Assembly: GCA_028622995.1 (NCBI GenBank) | Contig: JAJQJQ010000002.1 | Span: forward strand, 7,192,001 to 7,256,000 | Source: Panagrolaimus kolymaensis | Taxonomy: Eukaryota; Nematoda; Chromadorea; Rhabditida; Panagrolaimidae | DNA length: 64,000 nucleotides | Reading direction: 5' to 3' | Shown: positions 24,401 to 37,495 of the stretch, in pieces | Layout: the number at the start of each line of letters is the position of its first letter | How positions within the stretch are numbered: the stretch's first letter is position 1 | Position numbers and translations under genes: made by a program | Notes under the pieces: model-generated | Databases searched by the model: none | What the model was told of the DNA's origin: nothing | What the model saw: the letters and a program-made list of their open reading frames with translations, nothing else

Positions 24401-25444
24401 CATCGAGGTTTTTTATTTTCCCTTCATCAAATTTTTCATCCAAACTATGGTTTATTTGTTTTGGATTTTAAGTAAATTCATAAACTATTTTTTTTGTTCG
24501 AATTTTCTTAAAACATTTATCTAGCCCAACAACACTGTAAAGCATCGAGGTTTTTTATTTTCCCTTCATCAAATTTTTCATCCAAACTATGTTTTATTTG
24601 TTTTGGATTTTTAGTAAATTCATAAACTATTTTTTTTGTTCGAATTTTCTTAAAACATTTATCTAGCCCAACAACACTGTAAAGCATCGAGGTTTTTTAT
24701 TTTCCCTTCATCAAATTTTTCATCCAAACTATGGTTTATTTGTTTTGGATTTTAAGTAAATTCATAAACTATTTTTTTGTTCGAATTTTCTTAAAACATT
24801 TCTCTAGCCCAACAACACTGTAAAGCATCGAGGTTTTTTATTTTCCCTTCATCAAATTTTTCATCCAAACTATGGTTTATTTGTTTTGGATTTTAAGTAA
24901 ATTCATAAACTATTTTTTTGTTCGAATTTTCTTAAAACATTTCTCTAGCCCAACAACACTGTAAAGCATCGAGGTTTTTTATTTTCCCTTCATCAAATTT
25001 TTCATCCAAACTATGGTTTATTTGTTTTGGATTTTAAGTAAATTCATAAACTATTTTTTTGTTCGAATTTTCTTAAAACATTTCTCTAGCCCAACAACAC
25101 TGTAAAGCATCGAGGTTTTTTATTTTCCCTTCATCAAATTTTTCATCCAAACTATGGTTTATTTGTTTTGGATTTTAAGTAAATTCATAAACTATTTTTT
25201 TGTTCGAATTTTCTTAAAACATTTCTCTAGCCCAACAACACTGTAAAGCATCGAGGTTTTTCATTTTCCCTTCATCAAATTTTTCATCCAAACTATGGTT
25301 TATTTGTTTTGGATTTTAAGTAAATTCATAAACTATTTTTTTGTTCGAATTTTCTTAAAACATTTCTCTAGCCCAACAACACTGTAAAGCATCGAGGTTT
25401 TTTATTTTCCCTTCATCAAATTTTTCATCCAAACTATGGTTTAT
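21484..25444 (+). repeat. 14-mer higher-order repeat, two units of about 1,980 bp
   Basis: Unit 21,484-23,464 (1,981 bp) and unit 23,465-25,444 (1,980 bp) share the series: gtaacgcatc; gtataattt tail; T8; ggatttttagt; three T7/C; T8/A; ggatttttagt; then T7/C monomers. The rare gtaacgcatc marker occurs only at about 21,566 and 23,547. The last monomer differs (T8/A in unit one, T7/C in unit two), which accounts for the one-base length difference. Unit two has a private gaggtttttcatttt near 25,256. The sub-block ggatttttagt plus T7 monomers is itself derived from the 4-mer just upstream, so the HOR is nested. Confidence 0.88.
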
Positions 25445-27850
25445 TTGTTTTGGATTTTAAGTAAATTCATAAACTATTTTTTTTGTTCGAATTTTCTTAA
25501 AACATTTCTCTAGCCCAACAACACTGTAAAGCATCGAGGTTTTTTATTTTCCCTTCATCAAATTTTTCATCCAAACTATGGTTTATTTGTTTTGGATTTT
25601 AAGTAAATTCATAAACTATTTTTTTTGTTCGAATTTTCTTAAAACATTTATCTAGCCCAACAACACTGTAAAGCATCGAGGTTTTTTATTTTCCCTTCAT
25701 CAAATTTTTCATCCAAACTATGTTTTATTTGTTTTGGATTTTTAGTAAATTCATAAACTATTTTTTTGTTCGAATTTTCTTAAAACATTTCTCTAGCCCA
25801 ACAACACTGTAAAGCATCGAGGTTTTTTATTTTCCCTTCATCAAATTTTTCATCCAAACTATGTTTTATTTGTTTTGGATTTTAAGTAAATTCATAAACT
25901 ATTTTTTTGTTCGAATTTTCTTAAAACATTTCTCTAGCCCAACAACACTGTAAAGCATCGAGGTTTTTTATTTTCCCTTCATCAAATTTTTCATCCAAAC
26001 TATGGTTTATTTGTTTTGGATTTTAAGTAAATTCATAAACTATTTTTTTGTTCGAATTTTCTTAAAACATTTCTCTAGCCCAACAACACTGTAAAGCATC
26101 GAGGTTTTTTATTTTCCCTTCATCAAATTTTTCATCCAAACTATGGTTTATTTGTTTTGGATTTTAAGTAAATTCATAAACTATTTTTTTGTTCGAATTT
26201 TCTTAAAACATTTCTCTAGCCCAACAACACTGTAAAGCATCGAGGTTTTTTATTTTCCCTTCATCAAATTTTTCATCCAAACTATGGTTTATTTGTTTTG
26301 GATTTTAAGTAAATTCATAAACTATTTTTTTTGTTCGAATTTTCTTAAAACATTTATCTAGCCCAACAACACTGTAAAGCATCGAGGTTTTTTATTTTCC
26401 CTTCATCAAATTTTTCATCCAAACTATGTTTTATTTGTTTTGGATTTTAAGTAAATTCATAAACTATTTTTTTTGTTCGAATTTTCTTAAAACATTTATC
26501 TAGCCCAACAACACTGTAAAGCATCGAGGTTTTTTATTTTCCCTTCATCAAATTTTTCATCCAAACTATGTTTTATTTGTTTTGGATTTTAAGTAAATTC
26601 ATAAACTATTTTTTTTGTTCGAATTTTCTTAAAACATTTCTCTAGCTCAACAACACTGTAAAGCATCGTGGTTTTTTATTTTCCCTTCATCAAATTTTTC
26701 ATCCAAACTATGTTTTATTTGTTTTGGATTTTAAGTAAATTCATAAACTATTTTTTTTGTTCGAATTTTCTTAAAACATTTTTTCTAGCACAACAACACT
26801 GTAAAGTATCGAGGTTTTTTATTTTCCCTTCATCAAATTTTTCATCCAAACTATGTTTTATTTGTTTTGGATTTTAAGTAAATTCATAAACTATTTTTTT
26901 GTTCGAATTTTCTTAAAACATTTCTCTAGCCCAATAACACTGTAAAGCATCGAGGTTTTTTATTTTCCCTTCATCAAATTTTTCATCCAAACTATGGTTT
27001 ATTTGTTTTGGATTTTAAGTAAATTCATAAACTATTTTTTTGTTCGAATTTTCTTAAAACATTTCTCTAGCCCAACAACACTGTAAAGAATCGAGGTTTT
27101 TTATTTTCCCTTCATCAAATTTTTCATCCAAACTATGGTTTATTTGTTTTGGATTTTAAGTAAATTCATAAACTATTTTTTTGTTCGAATTTTCTTAAAA
27201 CATTTCTCTAGCCCAACAACACTGTAAAGCATCGAGGTTTTTTATTTTCCCTTCATCAAATTTTTCATCCAAACTATGGTTTATTTGTTTTGGATTTTAA
27301 GTAAATTCATAAACTATTTTTTTGTTCGAATTTTCTTAAAACATTTCTCTAGCCCAACAACACTGTAAAGCATCGAGGTTTTTTATTTTCCCTTCATCAA
27401 ATTTTTCATCCAAACTATGTTTTATTTGTTTTGGATTTTAAGTAAATTCATAAACTATTTTTTTTGTTCGAATTTTCTTAAAACATTTCTCTAGCCCAAC
27501 AACACTGTAAAGCATCGTGGTTTTTTATTTTCCCTTCATCAAATTTTTCATCCAAACTATGGTTTATTTGTTTTGGATTTTAAGTAAATTCATAAACTAT
27601 TTTTTTGTTCGAATTTTCTTAAAACATTTTTTCTAGCCCAACAACACTGTAAAGCATCGAGGTTTTTTATTTTCCCTTCATCAAATTTTTCATCCAAACT
27701 ATGGTTTATTTGTTTTGGATTTTAAGTAAATTCATAAACTATTTTTTTGTTCGAATTTTCTTAAAACATTTCTCTAGCCCAACAACACTGTAAAGCATCG
27801 AGGTTTTTTATTTTCCCTTCATCAAATTTTTCATCCAAACTATGGTTTAT
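25445..27850 (+). repeat. Satellite, T7-dominated, irregular order
   Basis: About 17 monomers, mainly T7/C/atgg, with T8 monomers near 25,452-25,737 and 26,285-26,760. The last ggatttttagt monomer of the window is near 25,737. Marker changes are ctagctcaac with gcatcgtgg near 26,645-26,670, ctagcacaac with aagtatcg near 26,785-26,815, ccaataacac near 26,933 and aagaatcg near 27,087. An open stretch at 26,668-26,877 is satellite read-through, not a gene. Confidence 0.85.
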
Positions 27851-28696
27851 TTGTTTTGGATTTTAAGTAAATTCATAAACTATTTTTTTGTTCGAATTTT
27901 CATAAAACATTTCTCTAGCCCAACAACACTGTAAAGCATCGAGGTTTTTTATTTTCCCTTCATCAAATTTTTCATCCAAACTATGGTTTATTTGTTTTGG
28001 ATTTTAAGTAAATTCATAAACTATTTTTTTGTTCGAATTTTCTTAAAACATTTCTCTAGCCCAATAACACTGTAAAGCATCGAGGTTTTTTATTTTCCCT
28101 TCATCAAATTTTTCATCCAAACTATGGTTTATTTGTTTTGGATTTTAAGTAAATTCATAAACTATTTTTTTGTTCGAATTTTCTTAAAACATTTCTCTAG
28201 CCCAACAACACTGTAAAGCATCGAGGTTTTTTATTTTCCCTTCATCAAATTTTTCATCCAAACTATGGTTTATTTGTTTTGGATTTTAAGTAAATTCATA
28301 AACTATTTTTTTGTTCGAATTTTCATAAAACATTTCTCTAGCCCAACAACACTGTAAAGCATCGAGGTTTTTTATTTTCCCTTCATCAAATTTTTCATCC
28401 AAACTATGGTTTATTTGTTTTGGATTTTAAGTAAATTCATAAACTATTTTTTTGTTCGAATTTTCTTAAAACATTTCTCTAGCCCAATAACACTGTAAAG
28501 CATCGAGGTTTTTTATTTTCCCTTCATCAAATTTTTCATCCAAACTATGGTTTATTTGTTTTGGATTTTAAGTAAATTCATAAACTATTTTTTTGTTCGA
28601 ATTTTCTTAAAACATTTCTCTAGCCCAACAACACTGTAAAGCATCGAGGTTTTTTATTTTCCCTTCATCAAATTTTTCATCCAAACTATGGTTTAT
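27851..28696 (+). repeat. 3-mer higher-order repeat, two units of 423 bp
   Basis: Each unit consists of three 141-bp T7/C/atgg monomers: one with gaattttcataaaac (27,901 and 28,324), one with ccaataacac (28,061 and 28,484) and one plain. Units are 27,851-28,273 and 28,274-28,696. Confidence 0.85.
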
Positions 28697-29402
28697 TTGT
28701 TTTGGATTTTAAGTAAATTCATAAACTATTTTTTTGTTCGAATTTTCTTAAAACATTTCTCTAGCCCAACAACACTGTAAAGCATCGAGGTTTTTTATTT
28801 TCCCTTCATCAAATTTTTCATCCAAACTATGGTTTATTTGTTTTGGATTTTAAGTAAATTCATAAACTATTTTTTTGTTCGAATTTTCTTAAAACATTTC
28901 TCTAGCCCAACAACACTGTAAAGCATCGAGGTTTTTTATTTTCCCTTCATCAAATTTTTCATCCAAACTATGTTTTATTTGTTTTGGATTTTAAGTAAAT
29001 TCATAAACTATTTTTTTTGTTCGAATTTTCTTAAAACATTTCTCTAGCCCAACAACACTGTAAAGCATCGTGGTTTTTTATTTTCCCTTCATCAAATTTT
29101 TCATCCAAACTATGGTTTATTTGTTTTGGATTTTAAGTAAATTCATAAACTATTTTTTTGTTCGAATTTTCTTAAAACATTTCTCTAGCCCAACAACACT
29201 GTAAAGCATCGAGGTTTTTTATTTTCCCTTCATCAAATTTTTCATCCAAACTATGGTTTATTTGTTTTGGATTTTAAGTAAATTCATAAACTATTTTTTT
29301 GTTCGAATTTTCTTAAAACATTTCTCTAGCCCAACAACACTGTAAAGCATCGAGGTTTTTTATTTTCCCTTCATCAAATTTTTCATCCAAACTATGTTTT
29401 AT
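28697..29402 (+). repeat. Satellite, T7/C monomers leading into the 10-mer block
   Basis: Five monomers: mostly T7/C/atgg with a T8/C gcatcgtgg monomer near 29,070. They match types in the adjoining HOR blocks, and nothing else is present. Confidence 0.85.
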
Positions 29403-32400
29403 TTGTTTTGGATTTTAAGTAAATTCATAAACTATTTTTTTTGTTCGAATTTTCTTAAAACATTTCTCTAGCCCAACAACACTGTAAAGCATCGTGGTTT
29501 TTTATTTTCCCTTCATCAAATTTTTCATCCAAACTATGGTTTATTTGTTTTGGATTTTAAGTAAATTCATAAACTATTTTTTTGTTCGAATTTTCTTAAA
29601 ACATTTTTTCTAGCCCAACAACACTGTAAAGCATCGAGGTTTTTTATTTTCCCTTCATCAAATTTTTCATCCAAACTATGGTTTATTTGTTTTGGATTTT
29701 AAGTAAATTCATAAACTATTTTTTTGTTCGAATTTTCATAAAACATTTCTCTAGCCCAACAACACTGTAAAGCATCGAGGTTTTTTATTTTCCCTTCATC
29801 AAATTTTTCATCCTAACTATGTTTTATTTGTTTTGGATTTTAAGTAAATTCATAAACTATTTTTTTTGTTCGAATTTTCTTAAAACATTTTTTCTAGCCC
29901 AACAACACTGTAAAGCATCGTGGTTTTTTATTTTCCCTTCATCAAATTTTTCATCCTAACTATGTTTTATTTGTTTTGGATTTTAAGTAAATTCATAAAC
30001 TATTTTTTTTGTTCGAATTTTCTTAAAACATTTCTCTAGCCCAACAACACTGTAAAGCATCGAGGTTTTTTATTTTCCCTTCATCAAATTTTTCATCCAA
30101 ACTATGGTTTATTTGTTTTGGATTTTAAGTAAATTCATAAACTATTTTTTTGTTCGAATTTTCTTAAAACATTTTTTCTAGCCCAACAACACTGTAAAGC
30201 ATCGTGGTTTTTTATTTTCCCTTCATCAAATTTTTCATCCTAACTATGTTTTATTTGTTTTGGATTTTAAGTAAATTCATAAACTATTTTTTTTGTTCGA
30301 ATTTTCTTAAAACATTTCTCTAGCCCAACAACACTGTAAAGCATCGAGGTTTTTTATTTTCCCTTCATCAAATTTTTCATCCAAACTATGGTTTATTTGT
30401 TTTGGATTTTAAGTAAATTCATAAACTATTTTTTTTGTTCGAATTTTCTTAAAACATTTCTCTAGCCCAACAACACTGTAAAGCATCGAGGTTTTTTATT
30501 TTCCCTTCATCAAATTTTTCATCCAAACTATGGTTTATTTGTTTTGGATTTTAAGTAAATTCATAAACTATTGTTTTGTTCGAATTTTCTTAAAACATTT
30601 TTTCTAGCCCAACAACACTGTAAAGCATCGAGGTTTTTTATTTTCCCTTCATCAAATTTTTCATCCAAACTATGTTTTATTTGTTTTGGATTTTAAGTAA
30701 ATTCATAAACTATTTTTTTTGTTCGAATTTTCTTAAAACATTTCTCTAGCCCAACAACACTGTAAAGCATCGAGGTTTTTTATTTTCCCTTCATCAAATT
30801 TTTCATCCAAACTATGGTTTATTTGTTTTGGATTTTAAGTAAATTCATAAACTATTTTTTTTGTTCGAATTTTCTTAAAACATTTCTCTAGCCCAACAAC
30901 ACTGTAAAGCATCGTGGTTTTTTATTTTCCCTTCATCAAATTTTTCATCCAAACTATGGTTTATTTGTTTTGGATTTTAAGTAAATTCATAAACTATTTT
31001 TTTGTTCGAATTTTCTTAAAACATTTTTTCTAGCCCAACAACACTGTAAAGCATCGAGGTTTTTTATTTTCCCTTCATCAAATTTTTCATCCAAACTATG
31101 GTTTATTTGTTTTGGATTTTAAGTAAATTCATAAACTATTTTTTTGTTCGAATTTTCATAAAACATTTCTCTAGCCCAACAACACTGTAAAGCATCGAGG
31201 TTTTTTATTTTCCCTTCATCAAATTTTTCATCCTAACTATGTTTTATTTGTTTTGGATTTTAAGTAAATTCATAAACTATTTTTTTTGTTCGAATTTTCT
31301 TAAAACATTTTTTCTAGCCCAACAACACTGTAAAGCATCGAGGTTTTTTATTTTCCCTTCATCAAATTTTTCATCCAAACTATGTTTTATTTGTTTTGGA
31401 TTTTAAGTAAATTCATAAACTATTTTTTTGTTCGAATTTTTTTAAAACATTTTTTCTAGCCCAACAACACTGTAAAGCATCGTGGTTTTTTATTTTCCCT
31501 TCATCAAATTTTTCATCCTAACTATGTTTTATTTGTTTTGGATTTTAAGTAAATTCATAAACTATTTTTTTGTTCGAATTTTTTTAAAACATTTTTTCTA
31601 GCCCAACAACACTGTAAAGCATCGAGGTTTTTTATTTTCCCTTCATCAAATTTTTCATCCAAACTATGTTTTATTTGTTTTGGATTTTAAGTAAATTCAT
31701 AAACTATTTTTTTGTTCGAATTTTTTTAAAACATTTTTTCTAGCCCAATAACACTGTAAAGCATCGTGGTTTTTTATTTTCCCTTCATCAAATTTTTCAT
31801 CCTAACTATGTTTTATTTGTTTTGGATTTTAAGTAAATTCATAAACTATTTTTTTTGTTCGAATTTTCTTAAAACATTTCTCTAGCCCAACAACACTGTA
31901 AAGCATCGAGGTTTTTTATTTTCCCTTCATCTAATTTTTCATCCAAACTATGGTTTATTTGTTTTGGATTTTAAGTAAATTCATAAACTATTTTTTTGTT
32001 CGAATTTTCTTAAAACATTTTTTCTAGCCCAACAACACTGTAAAGCATCGTGGTTTTTTATTTTCCCTTCATCAAATTTTTCATCCTAACTATGTTTTAT
32101 TTGTTTTGGATTTTAAGTAAATTCATAAACTATTTTTTTTGTTCGAATTTTCTTAAAACATTTCTCTAGCCCAACAACACTGTAAAGCATCGAGGTTTTT
32201 TATTTTCCCTTCATCTAATTTTTCATCCAAACTATGGTTTATTTGTTTTGGATTTTAAGTAAATTCATAAACTATTTTTTTTGTTCGAATTTTCTTAAAA
32301 CATTTCTCTAGCCCAACAACACTGTAAAGCATCGTGGTTTTTTATTTTCCCTTCATCAAATTTTTCATCCAAACTATGGTTTATTTGTTTTGGATTTTAA

Positions 32401-33100
32401 GTAAATTCATAAACTATTTTTTTGTTCGAATTTTCTTAAAACATTTTTTCTAGCCCAACAACACTGTAAAGCATCGAGGTTTTTTATTTTCCCTTCATCA
32501 AATTTTTCATCCAAACTATGGTTTATTTGTTTTGGATTTTAAGTAAATTCATAAACTATTTTTTTGTTCGAATTTTCATAAAACATTTCTCTAGCCCAAC
32601 AACACTGTAAAGCATCGAGGTTTTTTATTTTCCCTTCATCAAATTTTTCATCCTAACTATGTTTTATTTGTTTTGGATTTTAAGTAAATTCATAAACTAT
32701 TTTTTTTGTTCGAATTTTCTTAAAACATTTTTTCTAGCCCAACAACACTGTAAAGCATCGAGGTTTTTTATTTTCCCTTCATCAAATTTTTCATCCAAAC
32801 TATGTTTTATTTGTTTTGGATTTTAAGTAAATTCATAAACTATTGTTTTGTTCGAATTTTTTTAAAACATTTTTTCTAGCCCAACAACACTGTAAAGCAT
32901 CGTGGTTTTTTATTTTCCCTTCATCAAATTTTTCATCCTAACTATGTTTTATTTGTTTTGGATTTTAAGTAAATTCATAAACTATTTTTTTGTTCGAATT
33001 TTCTTAAAACATTTTTTCTAGCCCAATAACACTGTAAAGCATCGTGGTTTTTTATTTTCCCTTCATCAAATTTTTCATCCAAACTATGGTTTATTTGTTT
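29403..33100 (+). repeat. 10-mer higher-order repeat of 1,420 bp, about 2.6 units
   Basis: Units begin at 29,403, 30,823 and 32,243. Each opens with T8/C gcatcgtgg atgg; T7/long gagg atgg; T7 with gaattttcataaaac and the tcctaac tail; then T8/long. The cataaaac markers near 29,733, 31,153 and 32,573 are exactly ten monomers apart. Later monomers of each unit vary, with repeated T7/long gcatcgtgg tcctaac types, ccaataacac near 31,745 and 33,022, and catctaatttt near 31,930 and 32,214. The third unit is recognisable for about six monomers, so the 3' boundary is approximate. Confidence 0.78.
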
Positions 33101-36100
33101 TGGATTTTAAGTAAATTCATAAACTATTTTTTTGTTCGAATTTTCTTAAAACATTTCTCTAGCCCAACAACACTGTAAAGCATCGAGGTTTTTTATTTTC
33201 CCTTCATCAAATTTTTCATCCAAACTATGGTTTATTTGTTTTGGATTTTAAGTAAATTCATAAACTATTTTTTTGTTCGAATTTTCTTAAAACATTTCTC
33301 TAGCCCAACAACACTGTAAAGCATCGAGGTTTTTTATTTTCCCTTCATCAAATTTTTCATCCAAACTATGGTTTATTTGTTTTGGATTTTAAGTAAATTC
33401 ATAAACTATTTTTTTGTTCGAATTTTCTTAAAACATTTCTCTAGCCCAACAACACTGTAAAGCATCGAGGTTTTTTATTTTCCCTTCATCAAATTTTTCA
33501 TCCAAACTATGGTTTATTTGTTTTGGATTTTAAGTAAATTCATAAACTATTTTTTTGTTCGAATTTTCTTAAAACATTTCTCTAGCCCAACAACACTGTA
33601 AAGCATCGTGGTTTTTTATTTTCCCTTCATCAAATTTTTCATCCAAACTATGGTTTATTTGTTTTGGATTTTAAGTAAATTCATAAACTATTTTTTTGTT
33701 CGAATTTTCTTAAAACATTTCTCTAGCCAAACAACACTGTAAAGCATCGAGGTTTTTTATTTTCCCTTCATCAAATTTTTCATCCAAACTATGATTTATT
33801 TGTTTTGGATTTTAAGTAAATTCATAAACTATTGTTTTGTTTGAATTTTCTTAAAACATTTCTCTAGCCCAACAACACTGTAAAGCATCGAGGTTTTTTA
33901 TTTTCCCTTCATCAAATTTTTCATCCAAACTATGTTTTATTTGTTTTGGATTTTAAGTAAATTCATAAACTATTTTTTTTGTTCGAATTTTCTTAAAACA
34001 TTTTTTCTAGCCCAACAACACTGTAAAGCATCGAGGTTTTTTATTTTCCCTTCATCAAATTTTTCATCCAAACTATGTTTTATTTGTTTTGGATTTTAAG
34101 TAAATTCATAAACTATTTTTTTTGTTCGAATTTTCTTAAAACATTTCTCTAGCCCAACAACACTGTAAAGCATCGAGGTTTTTTATTTTCCCTTCATCAA
34201 ATTTTTCATCCAAACTATGTTTTATTTGTTTTGGATTTTAAGTAAATTCATAAACTATTTTTTTGTTCGAATTTTCTTAAAACATTTTTTCTAGCCCAAC
34301 AACACTGTAAAGCATCATGGTTTTTTATTTTCCCTTCATCAAATTTTTCATCCTAACTATGTTTTATTTGTTTTGGATTTTAAGTAAATTCATAAACTAT
34401 TGTTTTGTTCGAATTTTCTTAAAACATTTCTCTAGCCCAACAACACTGTAAAGCATCGAGGTTTTTTATTTTCCCTTCATCAAATTTTTCATCCAAACTA
34501 TGTTTTATTTGTTTTGGATTTTAAGTAAATTCATAAACTATTTTTTTGTTCGAATTTTCTTAAAACATTTTTTCTAGCCCAACAACACTGTAAAGCATCA
34601 TGGTTTTTTATTTTCCCTTCATCAAATTTTTCATCCTAACTATGTTTTATTTGTTTTGGATTTTAAGTAAATTCATAAACTATTTTTTTTGTTCGAATTT
34701 TCTTAAAACATTTCTCTAGCCCAACAACACTGTAAAGCATCGAGGTTTTTTATTTTCCCTTCATCAAATTTTTCATCCAAACTATGTTTTATTTGTTTTG
34801 GATTTTAAGTAAATTCATAAACTATTTTTTTTGTTCGAATTTTCTTAAAACATTTCTCTAGCCCAACAACACTGTAAAGCATCGAGGTTTTTTATTTTCC
34901 CTTCATCAAATTTTTCATCCAAACTATGTTTTATTTGTTTTGGATTTTAAGTAAATTCATAAACTATTGTTTTGTTCGAATTTTCTTAAAACATTTATCT
35001 AGCCCAACAACACTGTAAAGCATCGAGGTTTTTTATTTTCCCTTCATCAAATTTTTCATCCAAACTATGTTTTATTTGTTTTGGATTTTAAGTAAATTCA
35101 TAAACTATTTTTTTGTTCGAATTTTCTTAAAACATTTTTTCTAGCCCAACAACACTGTAAAGCATCATGGTTTTTTATTTTCCCTTCATCAAATTTTTCA
35201 TCCTAACTATGTTTTATTTGTTTTGGATTTTAAGTAAATTCATAAACTATTTTTTTTGTTCGAATTTTCTTAAAACATTTCTCTAGCCCAACAACACTGT
35301 AAAGCATCGAGGTTTTTTATTTTCCCTTCATCAAAATTTTCATCCAAACTATGTTTTATTTGTTTTGGATTTTAAGTAAATTCATAAACTATTGTTTTGT
35401 TCGAATTTTCTTAAAACATTTCTCTAGCCCAACAACACTGTAAAGCATCGAGGTTTTTTATTTTCCCTTCATCAAATTTTTCATCCAAACTATGTTTTAT
35501 TTGTTTTGGATTTTAGGTAAATTCATAAACTATTTTTTTGTTCGAATTTTCTTAAAACATTTCTCTAGCCCAACAACACTGTAAAGCATCGAGGTTTTTT
35601 ATTTTCCCTTCATCAAATTTTTCATCCAAACTATGTTTTATTTGTTTTGGATTTTAAGTAAATTCATAAACTATTTTTTTTGTTCGAATTTTCTTAAAAC
35701 ATTTCTCTAGCCCAACAACACTGTAAAGCATCGAGGTTTTTTATTTTCCCTTCATCAAATTTTTCATCCAAACTATGTTTTATTTGTTTTGGATTTTAAG
35801 TAAATTCATAAACTATTGTTTTGTTCGAATTTTCTTAAAACATTTATCTAGCCCAACAACACTGTAAAGCATCGAGGTTTTTTATTTTCCCTTCATCAAA
35901 TTTTTCATCCAAACTATGTTTTATTTGTTTTGGATTTTAAGTAAATTCATAAACTATTGTTTTGTTCGAATTTTCTTAAAACATTTATCTAGCCCAACAA
36001 CACTGTAAAGCATCGAGGTTTTTTATTTTCCCTTCATCAAATTTTTCATCCAAACTATGTTTTATTTGTTTTGGATTTTAAGTAAATTCATAAACTATTT

Positions 36101-37339
36101 TTTTTGTTCGAATTTTCTTAAAACATTTATCTAGCCCAACAACACTGTAAAGCATCGAGGTTTTTTATTTTCCCTTCATCAAATTTTTCATCCAAACTAT
36201 GTTTTATTTGTTTTGGATTTTAAGTAAATTCATAAACTATTGTTTTGTTCGAATTTTCTTAAAACATTTATCTAGCCCAACAACACTGTAAAGCATCGAC
36301 GTTTTTTATTTTCCCTTCATCAAATTTTTCATCCAAACTATGTTTTATTTGTTTTGGATTTTAAGTAAATTCATAAACTATTGTTTTGTTCGAATTTTCT
36401 TAAAACATTTATCTAGCCCAACAACACTGTAAAGCATCGAGGTTTTTTATTTTCCCTTCATCAAATTTTTCATCCAAACTATGGTTTATTTGTTTTGGAT
36501 TTTAAGTAAATTCATAAACTATTGTTTTGTTCGAATTTTCTTAAAACTTTTCTCTAGCCCAACAACACTGTAAAGCATCGAGGTTTTTTATTTTCCCTTC
36601 ATCAAATTTTTCATCCAAACTATGTTTTATTTGTTTTGGATTTTAAGTAAATTCATAAACTATTTTTTTTGTTCGAATTTTCTTAAAACATTTCTCTAGC
36701 CCAACAACACTGTAAAGCATCGAGGTTTTTTATTTTCCCTTCATCAAATTTTTCATCCAAACTATGGTTTATTTGTTTTATATTTTAAGTAAATTCATAA
36801 ACTATTTTTTTTGTTCGAATTTTCTTAAAACATTTCTCTAGCCCAACAAAACTGTAAAGCATCGAGGTTTTTTATTTTCCCTTCATTAAATTTTTCATCC
36901 AAACTATGTTTTATTTGTTTTGGATTTTAAGTAAATTCATAAACTATTGTTTTGTTCGAATTTTCTTAAAACATTTATCTAGCCCAACAACACTGTAAAG
37001 CATCGAGGTTTTTTATTTTCCCTTCATCAAATTTTTCATCCAAACTATGTTTTATTTGTTTTGGATTTTAAGTAAATTCATAAACTATTTTTTTTGTTCG
37101 AATTTTCTTAAAACATTTCTCTAGCCCAACAACACTGTAAAGCATCGAGGTTTTTTATTTTCCCTTCATCAAATTTTTCATCCAAACTATGGTTTATTTG
37201 TTTTGGATTTTAAGTAAATTCATAAACTATTTTTTTTGTTCGAATTTTCTTAAAACATTTATCTAGCCCAACAACACTGTAAAGCATCGAGGTTTTTTAT
37301 TTTCCCTTCATCAAATTTTTCATCCAAACTATGTTTTAT
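33101..37339 (+). repeat. Satellite, mixed T7, G and T8 monomers
   Basis: It starts with a run of T7/C/atgg monomers to about 33,780, then G and T8 forms. The T7/long monomer with gcatcatgg and tcctaac occurs three times (near 34,315, 34,599 and 35,165), two and four monomers apart. Private changes: gccaaacaac near 33,726, atgatttatt near 33,791, tgtttgaatt near 33,840 (loses TTCGAA), tttaggtaaa near 35,514, catcgacg near 36,296, aaaactttt near 36,543, tttatattttaag near 36,778 and cccttcattaaa near 36,882. Confidence 0.85.
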
Positions 37340-37495
37340 TTGTTTTGGATTTTAAGTAAATTCATAAACTATTTTTTTTGTTCGAATTTTCTTAAAACAT
37401 TTTCTTAAAACATTTTTTCTAGCCCAACAACACTGTAAAGCATCGAGGTTTTTTATTTTCCCTTCATCAAATTTTTCATCCAAACTATGTTTTAT
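37340..37495 (+). repeat. 156-bp monomer with a 13-bp tandem duplication
   Basis: The segment tttcttaaaacat is present twice in a row (about 37,388-37,413), giving a long-type monomer of 143 + 13 bp. The duplicated part holds the right arm of the 14-bp dyad, so this monomer has two candidate right arms. It is the only such monomer I noticed. Confidence 0.88.
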
